A stretch of 35,097 nt of DNA, taken from NCBI GenBank assembly GCA_009602725.1, contig WELB01000013.1:539494-574590 (forward strand), written 5' to 3'. Positions 10,360 to 21,830 of this stretch are shown here, piece by piece. Within the stretch, counting starts at the first letter, position 1, and the number at the start of each line of letters is the position of its first letter. The position numbers and the translations under genes were made by a program. The notes under the pieces were generated by a model. That model was not told the origin of the DNA. It did no database searches and worked only from the letters and a program-made list of their open reading frames with translations. Source of the DNA: Spirogloea muscicola. Its lineage: Eukaryota; Streptophyta; Zygnematophyceae; Spirogloeales; Spirogloeaceae.

Positions 10360-13300
10360 TCAGAAAGCTTGCTTGATAAGATCAAGCGTGCCCTGAATGC
10401 TGTCCTCCACGCAGTCAAATTTCAGCAGGGATCCTACATAATATGTGCTCCTGTACCCCTGCAGAATGGCCAGCTTCTGGAAAAAACCAGCTGCAATGGA
10501 AATTGAGGGCGCGTGTGGGAAATAGTCCCACACTTGAAGGTCCTGCAAAATTAGAAGAGGCACGGTGCAGGTCTTCAGTGTTTAGTAGGAATGAGTAAGG
10601 CAGTATGAAAGCCGTACTAGACTCATTAACTTTCAATTCAAGGCAGACACTGCCATGTTAGCGGACTGGTCTTGCACGACAACCATCCTTCAAGGTAGGG
10701 TTTTCCGATTTACCTTAAAACTAGCTGTTGTAAGCTGACCGAGGCTCGTGGTGGGCCCAAGTAGGCCTAAAGTGGCTACAGCTGCCGCCTGCACGTTTCC
10801 TTTGCTGATGGCTGTGGTGTTGCGGTTCCACGAGTAAACGGTCGCCAATGACTTCCCAGTCTGTGTAGAGCAAAGCAGGAGTGAGGTGCCTTATGCCAAT
10901 GCATACGACTTCAGGTCTGACCTACATGAAACCAGGAAAGCAATTGTTGCAGCTGAGATGCAGCAAGGTCCAGATTGTGCCATCCAAGTCATTACCTCCA
11001 CTGAAAAGGCTATGGGACTGCCATCTCCAGTCGGTTCGGCGATCGATGTGCCGCTCAGGAGGCCATAGTAAGCTGAAGGCACGGTCAATTGGGCTCGGCC
11101 ACTGTCTCCAAGATCGATGAGAGAGGTCGCGTAACCACTGTGCTCAACCTACAATTACCACGATTGTCACATGCTTTCAAAGCTGCTCAACACAGCGCAT
11201 ACTTCAGAGTGCGGTATCATCAACTGACCACCATACACTTCAGAGGCACCTGGCTGAGTAGACCAAGCTCCTCCTTATCGAGACCCAGGAAGCCAAGGCG
11301 ACTTGTAAGCTGAGGGAAGGCCACCACAACACTCTGGCATTCCACGGTTGCCTTGACAGTTGATCCTCCTTGCTTGAGGAAATAGCTAAGAGTGGGTGAT
11401 CCACTAATAGGTCGAATTACTTTGAAAACCCGTGCATTCAAGTGAATGGGGCCTTTGATGGTCGTCGCCCACCTTTTCAGCAGAGACTGTAGCCCACCAG
11501 GATTCTTAATGGTGGCAGGCTTGTCAAGAGACAAGAGGAAGGCCGCAATACGGTCCTTAGTCATATATCTGAAATTACACGGTGCACAATATCAAACCTT
11601 GGTTGCTAAAGAAGATTGTTCAAAACGAGACATAAGCTTGCTAATAAGAGATGCACGCGACGAAATATTGTAGCCTCACAAGAAGCCCATGCGCACATTA
11701 TGCTGGACTGTACAATGTTCAAAGAATGATGATCAGCTGTTGTCTTACTCGTGTCTTTGTCTTACATACATATATTGGGAGAGGAGCAATGCATGCAACC
11801 TAGAGGCCTGTGCAGGGTGTACGCACTTTTCTGATCAGTCATATAAAGAGCAGAGATACTACCTTAGCCCATATAGAGCAGGTGTGCTCGTCATCGACCC
11901 ATATCCATAGCAGAACATAGTTGTAAGGAAGAAAGGTAGCAAGGCTTGCAGCCCATGATTCTGAAGCCATGTCCCAAATGGAATTGAGTACTCAGTGTCG
12001 TTGTGCTGCCCACTGTAGCGCCACTCAGACCACAGGGTGACATACTGTCGGAGGGCATTCTGTTGTTGCGTCGCTGTGAAGGGGTTGGAAAATGTGCTTG
12101 TTGAAGCTGAGAAACCTGTTAAAAGCATGGCCCCGAACCAACATGGACAACGCCGGCTTGCATGAGGATGTTGCCATCTGCAAAGCGGGCTTCTACTTGA
12201 TGGCACCGAAGTGCACCATCCATGCCACTGACATAGAAGTTGCTCAGATGTTGCTACTCCTGACTGTCGGAAGTATGTCCTTCTTGTTGACGCGCTTACA
12301 TGTCTTGTTGACGCGCTTACATGTCTTGCAGATCGTGCTGGCAAGACTCCTGATTAGTACTGAATCTCTCTGGAATTAGCACTTGTGAGTGCGTAAAGGA
12401 AGAGAGTACTGATTCAGACCTGAGCTCGGATCAAAAAAGTATTGAGCGAAAGCCCCTTGCTGACCAATGTCGACAGTGAAGTTAAATCGATCAATGAGCT
12501 CTAAGACGTTGACGTAGTCTGTGGAGATGATGATGGCACCTTCGTCGTAGAAAAGGCCTTCCTTGTGATACCTGCGGTAATGTATGCACACAACAGAAGG
12601 CATAGCACACACAAGGGCGCCTGAGCAAATACTGATTCGAGATATACTCAGCCATTTCAGGCGGTGCAACATGAAGCGTCAATTGATGTAACAACAACTT
12701 GCAGTGATTCCTTATCGAGCACACAAGAGGGAGACCTCTACTCAATTTTTCGTCCTGTCCAGCTGCATAAAAGCACTGGCTTTACGATTTGATATTGTAT
12801 GGATCCACATGTCTATTACGAAGCTCGCCAGACGTCCGGCACAGTAGCCCGAATGGCTGGAGAATGACGCACAGAGTCCGTGCCAGGCGCAACTTGTGGG
12901 CTGTCAAGGTGATTCACTCACTCGAAGCTTCGTGTCCTGCCCCCAACACTTTCTTCCTTCTCGAAGACGACCACATTGTAGCCTTTTTCTTCTAGGCTGG
13001 TTGCCGCAGCCAGTCCAGAGGGCCCTGCCCCAAGGATGCAGACTGGCTTGCCATCCTTTGGAGGCCCTTTGCCTGCAGCCCTACGTGGATGTCAAGGACA
13101 GATTTCGGGGCCACAGACTGCCGAAACGCTCATCCAGCAACGCTGCAACGCTTACAGTAGCGGTGGGCTAATTATATAGCAGAGTCAGCGCTACCTACTC
13201 AGAGCGAGAGCGGTGATTGATATGATCCCCTTGCATGCATGAGTGCACGATAAGCATCGCCTATGGCTTAGCTGCCCAAAGCAAAGACTGTCGAGTTGAG

Positions 13301-13413
13301 TGGCGCGTTGCCGTACCAGCAGCAGCCAAGGCGGCGCCGAGGAGGCCGGCCGCGATGCACGGCAGCAGCAGCAGCAGCGGCAGCAACGCGGCAGGCCGAG
13401 CGCGGCGCAGCAT
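10360..13413 (-). CDS. Secreted FAD-dependent oxidoreductase, copy A
   Basis: The protein belongs to the flavin amine-oxidase superfamily and most resembles polyenoic-fatty-acid-isomerase-like enzymes; the substrate cannot be told from sequence. Eight exons join in phase: 13317-13413, 12922-13072, 12420-12571, 11863-12115, 11250-11568, 10996-11148, 10714-10860, 10360-10542, giving 484 aa. Residues 1-32 form a Leu-rich signal peptide. The Rossmann motif GAGPSG is at 47-52, the acidic end of the fold (FEK) at 69-71, and GGRT at 76-79. The C-terminus DYFPHA...LQGYRSTYYVGSLLKF is the usual final FAD-contact region. A is clearly related to B and C on the same strand, with identical intron positions and phases, but differs throughout and lies outside the duplicons, so it is the older paralogue. 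It converges on the gamma-CA-like gene. Confidence 0.9.
12283..12324. repeat. 21-bp tandem duplication in intron 3 of copy A
   Basis: The unit CTTGTTGACGCGCTTACATGT is repeated exactly twice, in the intron between exons 3 and 4. It looks like a recent replication-slippage event. Confidence 0.95.
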
Positions 13414-14114
13414 GTCTCCCGCCGGTGGAGCGGAGGAAAAGCGGAGGGACGGGGCGGTGGCGGGGCGGGGGAATGGAGTGTGTTGACTGATGTGGAGGGC
13501 CGTAGTGGCGAGGGGAGGCGGATCACGCGCCCGGCCCCGCGGCTGGCCCAGGGTGAATGGAGTTTGCAGTGACGAAAAAATGAAGAACGCGGCTTCTATA
13601 CATTAAAGAGCGACTGTTAAAGCCAGCCAGGTGCATACAGAGGGTATTCCTGACTACATCATCGGAGCCACAGGCTAGGCAGACGGGGCGCTCTTGTTTT
13701 ACCGCGTATCAGCAATGGGTAGTCAGATGAAGGGCCTAGGTGGCCAAGTACAGCGGCAAGCACATTGATAGATGGAAATCACCTGCGGCTAAGCTGACCG
13801 GCTCAGGGGCGTCGGGGAGGCCGGCGGGCCGCCCGAGGCCCCCGCGACCGTGCGGCGCGACCGCGCGTCTCCCCCACGCGCAGCGACCGTGGACTTCGTG
13901 AGACAGACACCTCGTAGCTTGCTTCCACCTCGTATAGGTGAGACAGACTCGCATCTGCTGACGAGAGGTTACTGAGAGTTCGCTTACTGCTGTCTCAGTC
14001 CTTAGCACTCCGACTCCTTCAGACCTTGTCCATTCTTTTGGGCTGGCCTCTCCCAGCCACCAGTTAATCTGGCCGCGCTTGCTCGTATAGGTTACTGAGT
14101 GGTTGTCTTACGGC
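13414..14114. repeat. Repeat-rich upstream region of copy A
   Basis: This holds the 5' flank of copy A plus repeat fragments. There is a minus-strand hairpin unit near 13605-13630, a minus-strand copy of repeat family 2 at 13737-13810, a GC-rich stretch at 13800-13890, and a plus-strand hairpin unit at 14040-14058 behind CAGACCTTGTCCATTC. No gene is recognisable. Confidence 0.55.
13737..13810 (-). repeat. Dispersed repeat family 2
   Basis: The minus strand reads GTCAGCTTAGCCGCAGGTGA then GTGCTTGCCGCTGTACTTGG. The copy at 21960-22040 has the same order with a few changes. One frame gives PVSLAAGDFHLS then CLPLYLAT. It may be part of a larger transposon. Confidence 0.65.
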
Positions 14115-14616
14115 TGGCGGTCGTCTACACACCCGGCGCGCTGACCTGGTCGCCACCCCGCCGGGTCCCCGCATCGTCGCGGACGTCGTGACTACCGACT
14201 CCGTCGACTCCGCCAACCCCATCAAATCCGCGTCGGAAGCAGGTCACGCGGTCGGCAAGGCTGCCAGCGGCAAAGAGCGGAAGTGTGCAGATCACCCAGC
14301 CGACGATAAGTATGTGGCGCTGATGATGGACGTCCATGGGGCGTTCGGCAGTCGATCGCTGGACCTTCTGCAGCGGCTTGCACAAAGGGCCATCAATCGC
14401 CGGCAGGGACAGCAAGGTGAGCTGCCCGGCTTCAACGCCGCCTAGTCGCTTGCCCAGGTGTTCCGTATGCGGCTATCCATATCCTTCCAACGGTCCCAGG
14501 TCAAAGCAGTGCACTTGCGGGCAGGTCGTGCCATGGCTGCAGCCTTTGGGTCTTGTTGGGGTGCCTCTTTCTCAGCTGCAAGTTACTCCAAATTGCAGCT
14601 GCTGACTCGGGATTAA
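14115..14616 (+). mobile_element. LINE ORF C-terminal fragment, plus strand
   Basis: One plus frame reads HTRRADLVATPPGPRIVADV, then a spaced Lys/His block, YVALMMDVHGAFGS, LLQRLAQRAI, a TAG at 14443, and then FRMRLSISFQRS, HLRAGRAMAAAF and KLQLLTRD before TAA at 14614. This is the end of a non-LTR retrotransposon ORF: a nuclease-like domain commonly found downstream of reverse transcriptase in algal and protist elements. It aligns along its whole length with the minus-strand copy at 22246-22821. The reverse transcriptase part is missing (5'-truncated). Hairpin units follow downstream. Confidence 0.7.
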
Positions 14617-15320
14617 GCTCCCATTCGCTATAGTCTCTTCCAAAGCTGTGTGCATTTGGCGCCTTTCGGCCCTTTGGACCTTGTTCACTCATTTTGGGCT
14701 GGCCATTCACAGCCCCCGCCCCCTTTGGAAGAGCCGGGAAAGCTTTGGGATAGGGCTTTTGGCCCCTTCGGACCTTGACAATTCTCTTCGGGCTGGCTGT
14801 TCACAGCCCTCGCCCCCTTTGGAAGAGCCACTATCTTTTCATCACATCTAAGAAACAGCACTTTCAATGCAAGGCAATGGCTGTGAGAGGCCACCAAAGG
14901 AATGTACAAGGTCTGAAGGTCAAGTCGGTTGAAGATGTCGCGCTTTCTTTGAAAGATATTATTACTGACTCAAAGATCTATGTGATGATAACGATGATAT
15001 GCGTGAAGATAGCAGTGGACTTGCAGAAGGCAATGAGCATTTACATAGTACATTTAAATGTACATGTGTGGCGCGAGCTGTGCCGGCAGGAGCCCGCGGC
15101 AGCGTGCGGGTGGCGGCCTGGTCCCTAGGGCCCTCCGCCATGCGGATGTGACCTCGTGGGTGCTGCGGCTGCTCATCAGGGGTCACCAAGCACCCATCGA
15201 TGTAGCCAATTTCTTTCTTTCCTCGCAGAGCTGTGAGACGCCTTCAGACCTTGTTCAGAAAGCTTCTTTCTGGGCTGGCCTTTCGCAGCCCTTGCCCCCC
15301 TCTGAAGGAGCCAATGTTTG
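14617..15320 (+). repeat. LINE 3' tail with hairpin units
   Basis: Downstream of the LINE stop come hairpin units GGGCTGGC...CAGCCC at 14696-14715, 14790-14809 and 15272-15291, each preceded by a GGACCTTG(T/A)(T/C) block and followed by CCCC...GAGCC. A second LINE tail remnant (CTGCGGCTGCTCATCAGGGG, giving LRLLIRG) lies at about 15160-15180. Bases 14860-14920 resemble 8620-8690 in the promoter region of the gamma-CA-like gene. Confidence 0.6.
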
Positions 15321-15349
15321 CTGATGTTCTTGCCTGAGGCCTCCCGGAC

Positions 15350-15640
15350 CTTTCAGTGGGCAGGTTGTCCACAGCCCTTGCCCTTCTTGGACCCTATAGA
15401 GGCTGGCATTGTAAAGCCCCTCGCCCCCTTCGATAGAGCTGCTCCTTGGCCCGTGTCCGTTCCTCGTTGGGCTGGCTTTTGACAGCCATTGCCCCTTCAG
15501 AGGAGCATTATCTTCCTGCCCACGCACATGGCCGCTCTTGCCCTGTCACTCTCCGGCCCCTCCGGAACTTGCTCATTCCTTTTGGCCTGGCCTTATATAG
15601 CCATGGCCCCCTCTACAAGAGCTGCCTCTTTCACAGTCGC
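15350..15640 (+). repeat. Hairpin-unit array in duplicon 1
   Basis: Diverged hairpin units lie at about 15357, 15400, 15469 and 15584, spaced 45-115 bp apart. Each has a GGCTGG-like left arm, a CAGCC-like right arm, then a C-rich stretch and GAGC(A/T). The matching array in duplicon 2 is at 22840-23215. Bases 15640-16180 match 23225-23745 and hold no recognised gene. Confidence 0.75.
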
Positions 15641-16189
15641 CCGCTTTGAAGAACTTCTTCTTGTCGCTCATCACAGCTGCTTCTCGATGCAAAGCACGAA
15701 ATTAGTGGCGTGTGCCAGATGGAGCCACTGGCGCATACCTGCGCACGTCAGCGAGTGGGACTGGACCGGCGAAGTGGTGGCACACGAGCTCTGCCATTGC
15801 ATGTCGATGCCTATGTGGGGCCATTGACAATTGACAAGAACCATCATCTGTGACCCGCACAGTTGCCACCAAGACAGGGTATTTCAATTGAGCCCTTTGC
15901 ATACAGACAAGGTGGCTGCCATGATAGGGACCCATGACATTTTGCGACACTTACATTGCATGAGTTAGGAAGAGGTGCTTCAGCGTTGGCCATTCATGTC
16001 ACAGATGACGCTGTTCATATGTTTACACTCGTGGTGCTGAGCAGTGCTCCATGTAGGAGCCTAAATGGAGCTCAGGTCAGCTTGGAGTCATCAACTAGGC
16101 CGCCCATCCACAAGGGAGGCCACTTTGCGTCAGACTGTCTTTCAGCATGACTGTGTCTTGCAACAGGTCTGTTTAGCACAGGACTTCTG

Positions 16190-16745
16190 AGGCAGAGCGG
16201 CCGGTCGCCGCTTCGGTGTGCACTGGCCTTTCCGTCCTTCTTGCCAGGGAGACGCGCCTGGCCTTCGCTGGCTGGGCCGCGGAGTCGGCGATGTTACTAT
16301 GAAATAATTGGCGTCCAAAGCAGGCCTACGCTCTGAATACATTAGCATGGAATAACGCGATAGGACTCCGGTCCTTGTTTATTTGGTCTTTGGGACCGGA
16401 GTAATGATTGATAGGGACACTTGGGGGCATTCGGATCTCGTTGTCAGAGGTGAAGTTCTTGGATATAAAGGACGTGCTCCTGCAAAAGCATGTGTTAAGG
16501 ATGTTCTCATCTGTCAAGAAGGAAAGTTGGGTGCTCGAAATCGATCAGATACCGTCCTAGTCTCAACTATAAACGATGCCGACTGGGTATTGGCCGGATT
16601 GAATCTGATGACTCAGCCAGCACCTTATGAGAAATGAAGTTTTTTGAGTTTCCGGGGGAGTATGGTCGCAAGGCTGAAACTTACAAGAATTGACAGATGG
16701 GCACCACCAGGAGTGGAGCTTGCGGCTTAATTTGACTTAAGACGG

Positions 16746-16778
<33 letters not shown>

Positions 16779-17018
16779 TATGATTGAGAGCTCTTTTATA
16801 ATTCTATGGATGGTGGTGCATGGCCGTTCTTAATTGGTGGAGTCATTGTTTCTGCTTAATTCCGTTGACGAACGAGACCTCAGCATGATAACAAGTTGTA
16901 CGAAGGTTCTGCTTCGTGGCCAATTTCTTAGAGGGATTATCGGCGTCTAGCCGATGGAAGCTTGAGCAATAATAGGTCTGTGATGCCCTCAGAAGGTCTG
17001 GGCTGCAGGCGGCCTCTT
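16190..17018 (+). pseudogene. Partial 18S (SSU) rRNA pseudogene
   Basis: About 0.8 kb is colinear with the middle to 3' part of nuclear 18S rRNA. Recognisable in order are CGGTGTGCACTGGCC, GCCTACGCTCTGAATACATT, AGCATGGAATAACGCGATAG, GTCAGAGGTGAAGTTCTTGG, ATCAGATACCGTCCTAGTCT, GGCACCACCAGGAGTGGAGC, TTACCAGGTCCAGACATAGT and TCTGTGATGCCCTCAGA. Both ends are cut, and many substitutions and small indels fall in universally conserved positions, so it cannot be functional. It stops before the stretch that should follow GGGC(C/T)GCA. It lies inside duplicon 1; duplicon 2 lacks it at the same point (near 23760). ORFs inside it are spurious. Confidence 0.92.
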
Positions 17019-17261
17019 CATACCTCTTTAAGCCATTTAATTTTCAGTAACTCTTAAGCAACAGTGCATCCTCAGTCATAAGAATGTATATTAGCTTCTA
17101 CAGAGTGCAAGTTCTGCTCAAGTCGCAAATGCTTTACTCTTGTCTGCCAGGTTGGCTCGAGTAAGGAGGAAAAGCATGGAACGAAAGATAAGCAACAGAA
17201 GCTCAGAAAATATGTCCCTCTGTTCTGAACAGCTCTGAAGTGGTTGCTTAGTCGCTACTAG

Positions 17262-20200
17262 TCAGAAGAATGTGTCGATGAGGTCAATAGTAGCTTGGAT
17301 GCTGTCCTCCACAATATCAAATTTCAGTAAAGAGCCGGTGTAGTATGTTTTCCGGTAACCTTGTAGTGCATGGAGCTCGGTCTCAAAGCCTGCAGCTATG
17401 GCTGCTGAAGAGGCATGAGGAAAATAGTCCCATAATTGAAAGTCCTGCAAGAGTTCAATGCATCCAGATGAGCTTTTGGTAGTAGCAGAATTGACATCTT
17501 TGCTGTTTCCGTCACATAGTAAGTCAAATTAGTCAATTTGAGGCCCTTTTGAAATGTCAAAGACCACAGCGACCACTAGTTCCCTGCTTTCCCTAGTCGA
17601 TATTCTCATTATGTCGGTCTCAAGAAAGTCCTCTGAATGAGATCTTTGGTTCCTTGACTCAGACTCCTGCTGGATCTTACTTTGATGGCAGTAGGTCCCA
17701 GCTGTGCAAGGGTGGTGCCAGGGCCGAGCTTAGCGAGTGTGGCAAATGCAGTTGACTGAGCATTTGCACTACTCAAATCGCTCGTATTCCGATTCCAAGA
17801 GTACAAGGTTGTCAATCGTCTCCCCGCCTGTCATAGCCACCTGTGGAATGAGACCTGCTACTAATATCTGGTTGTCTACTCAGCTGCAGATAATTCATCA
17901 AGCAAGGAGTCTGGAGAGTTGAGCATATGCCTGGCACAGCTATTGATCCAGAATCTCAAATACCTTACCTACAACTTACCTACAATGACTTTTACGACAA
18001 GATCCCAGAATCCTGAGTCTGCTTAGCACGTAGTCGAACTGAAAAGTGACCTATTAGCAAGGGTTAATTCAGCTTCACCTCTGTTGTAATAGCGACAGGG
18101 CCGCCATTTCCCGGTGGCTCTGATAATGATGTACCGTTTAAGAGGGCATAGAGGGCAGATGGCTGGTTAAGTGCAATGCGCCCAGTAGCTCCAACATCAA
18201 TAAGGGTGGTTGAGTACCCGCTGTAAACAACCTTCAGTCATAAGATGGCAGCAAGTCAGATGCTAAGCTTCAAAAAGTCTCAGATAAGGTTTTCTGCCAC
18301 CATAAGAAGTGAGAGAGGGGGGGCACAGAAATGCTCCAAGCTCCACAGAAGGGCTCTGCTATGACCACATAGAAGAAGATGGTTATTGCGAGCCCCAGAA
18401 ATTGCATGTGTACCTGATTGAAGACAGCTGTTTCTTTGCTGTCAAGCCCCAGAAATTTAAGATTAGTCGCGATTTGGGGAAATGCTATGATAAGTTTTCT
18501 GCAGGTCATTGAGGACTGCGTTACCCTTCCCTTGAGGGTGCTTGTGAATTGTACAGTCGGGAGTCCTTTTTTAGGACGGGTGACAGCAATCGATGTGTTT
18601 AGATATATGGGGCCTTTGACAGTCCCTGCCCATTCCTGAATCAAAGACTGAAAACCTCCTGGCTCATTGATGAATGCTGGTCCACGAGGGTCCACCAAAA
18701 AGGATACAATGCGATCTTTCGTCATGTACCTGCCAACAAAATGCACAACTTTAACGTTCCGAAATTCTTGAAGAAGCCCCATCCACTTTGCAGAGGCAGC
18801 AAGGCTTGCTCAAGTCAGAACCAGTATCAACGCGCAGGACAAGTGAATTACCTTAGCACATAAAGGGTGGGGGTCTCCGTCAAAGAGCCATAACCGAAGG
18901 TTGTCACAATCTCAAGAAAAAATGGGAGCAAAGGTTGCAGCTTATTCTCCACAAGCCAAGCACCAAAGGGAAGTGCATAAGCTGCAGTACTGTTCTGGGC
19001 ATTGAAGCGCCAGTCAGACCACAAGGTGACATACTGCGCGAGAGCTTGCAGTACGGCTGCTGTAGTACTTGGTGTTGACAGTGATGCAGATTTGACCTTA
19101 AGTCCTGATCTCTCCAATGTAACAAGCAGATTGGGTGGTCACCAACATGAATAATGGCATTTCACAGCTAGAGCTCCTAGGCATATCTTAGGGGCTTAAG
19201 AGTTCGTGACCCTCAAGAGTCCTGCAAATGGCATTGAAGCTTGTAGAGCAGGCATGTTGTTGATTGCCAAGTTAGCTCGTCCACGTGTAATGTATATGCT
19301 CGGCAGTACAGACAGGCTGGTAAAGGTAAGTCAACAAGCACTTGTGAGTAGGAGAAGCTGCTAGACCTGTTTGAGGATCGAACAAGTACGAGGTAAAATT
19401 CTCGTAAGCAATCTTGAAGTTGAATCTCTGCACAAGCCTCAGCACATTAGTGTAGTCCGTGGTGAGGAGCAGGGCCCCTTCGTCGTAGTTGAGTCCATCA
19501 GTAACATATCTGCAGGAATATCATAAGGCCGGGCATGTCAGGCCGAATAAGGCTCACTGAAGGTTGCTGACTGCATTCTGCAGGGCAGAAAGCTGGTATC
19601 TTAGTCTTCCCCAATGTTTGCCATGCCCAGAACTTCGCGATATGTACAGGAGACTGCATATAGAACACTTGTCAATCAGTGCTCGGATGAATGACCTCCT
19701 CACTTGAAGCTTTTGGTACGTCCACCAACATAGGCATTCTTTTCAAAAATGGCGACCGAATGGCCTTTGCTCTCTAGTTCGGTGGCTGCTGCGATGCCCG
19801 AGGGACCTGCTCCAATGATGCAGATTCTTTTGGACAGTTTGGCTTGGGCTTGCACTGTGGAGGAATGCCATTACAACAGTCACACAGGTCTTACTGTGAG
19901 CGTCCTATTATGGCCAGAAACAAGATGCGACTGACAACGCTACATAGTCAAGGCCGGCAACCTTCAGAGAAGGGTATTACGCGTCTCTAGAGCAGTCCAA
20001 CTCCTTCCCTGGTCATTGAATGCTTGCGTACGATTAGCACCATGCCATTGTCACGCCGATATTTCATGAGGATGACAAGCAAGATGGACAGGCACCTTCA
20101 CGAGGGCTGACTTTCTCTCGCTATTCTGGGTTCCAGCTAGTGAAAGTATCCGGAACGATATACTAGCTGGACAGAGGAGCTTGGATGAAGCTGGTCAGGT

Positions 20201-20296
20201 CGTCGGATAAGCACCAGCAAGCGTGGAGAAGAGTAGAAGCAGGCAGGAGAACGTCGCCAGGCGGAGCGCCGAGCGGCAGGCCGGCCGGGCGATCAT
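17262..20296 (-). CDS. Secreted FAD-dependent oxidoreductase, copy B
   Basis: This is an intact paralogue of copy A in the flavin amine-oxidase / fatty-acid-isomerase-like superfamily. The exons are 20215-20296, 19704-19854, 19367-19509, 18852-19104, 18414-18729, 18079-18231, 17681-17827 and 17262-17444, giving 475 aa with no stop or frameshift. Residues 1-27 form a signal peptide (a Leu run after RSALRLATFS), so the protein should enter the secretory pathway. KRICIIGAGPSGIAAATELE and FEKNAYVGGRTKS form the FAD Rossmann site; GYRKTYYTGSLLKF is the C-terminal FAD-contact region. Six exons have exactly the same length as in A except 1, 3 and 5, which differ by whole codons. The start ATG is the one at the head of the signal peptide; a longer upstream frame exists but is repeat-derived. 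Substrate unknown. Confidence 0.9.
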
Positions 20297-20660
20297 CTTT
20301 GACCGAGAATGCTCCATCTGTGGCGCAAGTTGCACAGACAGCTGGCCGTCGCGCCTTTTGCAGTGCTCCCACGAGCGATCACCAGCAGAGCCGGGGCGGC
20401 TCTTGGCCCGCAGCAGCAATGGCGGGCTCCTACGGGTGCTGTGGCGTGGGCGACGGCGCGGCAGTGGCGGCGGCGGCAGGGGCGGCGGCGCCTGCGGCAG
20501 GAGGGAAAGCTAAGGGCAGGGCGAGGTCACGGCGGGCAGAGTGGCGCCTCGGCTGATCGCCGGTCGGTGATTGGCAACTCCGAGCGCCGGCTGGCGCCAC
20601 CAACTGTTGCCATAGTATACAGATAAGCAAAGGCCCTTCCAGTTAATAGTGGAATGTGCA
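20297..20660. other. 5' flank of copy B
   Basis: GC-rich sequence shared with the 5' flank of copy C (27078-27400). It probably holds the promoter and 5' UTR. GGC/GCG runs give long but compositionally odd ORFs on both strands, which I do not call as genes. Confidence 0.5.
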
Positions 20661-20735
20661 TCGAATGATGGAGGAGGGCCTGAGTGGCTAAGTACAAAGG
20701 CAGGCACATCAGGAAATCGAGAAGGCGCGCGGTGC
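20660..20735 (-). repeat. Dispersed repeat family 2 inserted in duplicon 1
   Basis: The minus strand carries GTGCCTGCCTTTGTACTTAG followed by CCACTCAGGCCCTCC, as in 21960-22040. It is absent from the equivalent place in duplicon 2 (about 27385), so it probably inserted after the duplication. Confidence 0.6.
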
Positions 20736-20940
20736 GCATGTTCTGAAAGGGTGGCCAATGTAAGCCCAAAACACCGCTCAGACAAAAGCTAGTGCGGAAC
20801 TTGGGGCTTCACAAATCCAGAAGCAGGCGGCGACAGGCCCAGTCCCACGGGACTGGTGCACGCGATTGTCGGGAGTCAATGGCGGTCAGCGGCTGGGCCC
20901 CCGATCGTTCCTCTTGTCTGGGCTTTGTCGGCCCTTCCCT

Positions 20941-21300
20941 CCGTCATTTGCCCCGTTGGAACCTTTTGTCAAAATTTTTCAGGCTGGCTTTTCACAGCCC
21001 TTGCCCTCATTGGGACTGCCACTTCTCTTCACAGCCCTCGCCACCTTAAGCGTGACGCCTTTCCGCTTTTCTTTCTTTCTCTCTCTCCGCCCCTATAATG
21101 AGCTGTTTGTTTCAGCCCAGCTGCTTCTACCTCTCCCGGTGGCTCGGTCCGCCCGTTTCTGTCGCGCCGCGCCAGGCCGCCGCCGGCCGGGAAGAGAAGT
21201 GGCGCTCTCCCGAAGGGGTGCAAGGGCTGTGAACAGCGAGCCCGGAAAAATGACAAGGTCCGAAGGGGCCAAAAGCGCTGTCTCATGGTAGGATAGACCA
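20941..21300. repeat. Hairpin units in both orientations
   Basis: A plus-strand unit lies at 20981-21000 (AGGCTGGC...CAGCCC with CATTGGGACTGCC behind). A minus-strand unit lies at about 21215-21270, with GACAAGGTCCGAAGGGGCC. Together they make a loose inverted pair of the LINE 3'-tail sequence. No gene is visible. Confidence 0.6.
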
Positions 21301-21499
21301 ACCTTAGCGCCGGTCTTAGTCGGTCAGTCGCTTATTGGCCTCGTCTTGGCCTCACATTGGCAACGAGTTTGACTCTGAGGCTCCATACAAAGCGCGACAC
21401 GTACCCCTCAGCCGCGACCGTCTGACCAAAGTGTGAATGGGCCATTAGTAACCACGAGTGAGGATTCGCAAATCCGAAAAGACTAGCAGCCGAAAGCAA

Positions 21500-21830
21500 T
21501 CCCCCTTAACGAATCCTGCCCGTCTCTGTCGCCCCCCCCGGAAGGGGCCGGGCGCAACGGGGACGAATGCGGACAGCCGCTGTCCCGCCATGTGGCAAGG
21601 CTCGGCGCCCCGGGACGCTTGGTCCGCCCAACCATCCCGGGCCCGCCCCGCTCCCCGCCCCCGGTGTCGGCTGGCGGACGGCGTCAGATGCTCCGAGGCG
21701 CCCCCCCGTGCACATCCGGCTTGACGTGGCGCACGTGTGCCGCCCCCCTGGGGTCAGGGCCAAGTAACCGCCGCCGCCGCCACCGCCAGCGGGCATCAAT
21801 GTGCTAGGGTTTATTTTGACACCACAGCAG
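21500..21830 (+). repeat. GC-rich dispersed module (family 3), copy 1
   Basis: It shares ordered blocks with 28050-28460 and 30475-30870: GGCCGGGCGC, ACTTGGTCCGCC-like, TCGGCTGGCGGACGGCGTCA, GTGCACATCCGGCTTGACGT and GGCGCACGTG. The frame giving VHIRLD(L/V)AH is conserved in all three, but indels break longer frames. The origin is unknown; it may be an inner part of the same LINE or of another element. Confidence 0.65.

Larger units (their letters stand above)
15320..20940. repeat. Segmental duplicon, copy 1 (holds oxidoreductase B)
   Basis: The block aligns with 22806-27620 in the same orientation. It starts at TGCCTGAGGCCT, runs through a hairpin array and the 3' flank of the gene, all eight exons and introns, and the 5' flank as far as about GGGCTTTGTCGG. 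It is longer than copy 2 by roughly 0.8 kb, which the 18S insertion accounts for. A further short extra piece at about 20640-20735 is a copy of repeat family 2. Confidence 0.9.

Noticed and set aside
14690-15610. Hairpin arrays as CRISPR-like repeats
   Set aside because: Units are diverged, spacing is irregular, they occur in both orientations next to LINE ends, and the genome is eukaryotic.
16383-16637. ORF of 84 codons within the 18S fragment
   Set aside because: The sequence is colinear with 18S rRNA, so the frame is accidental.
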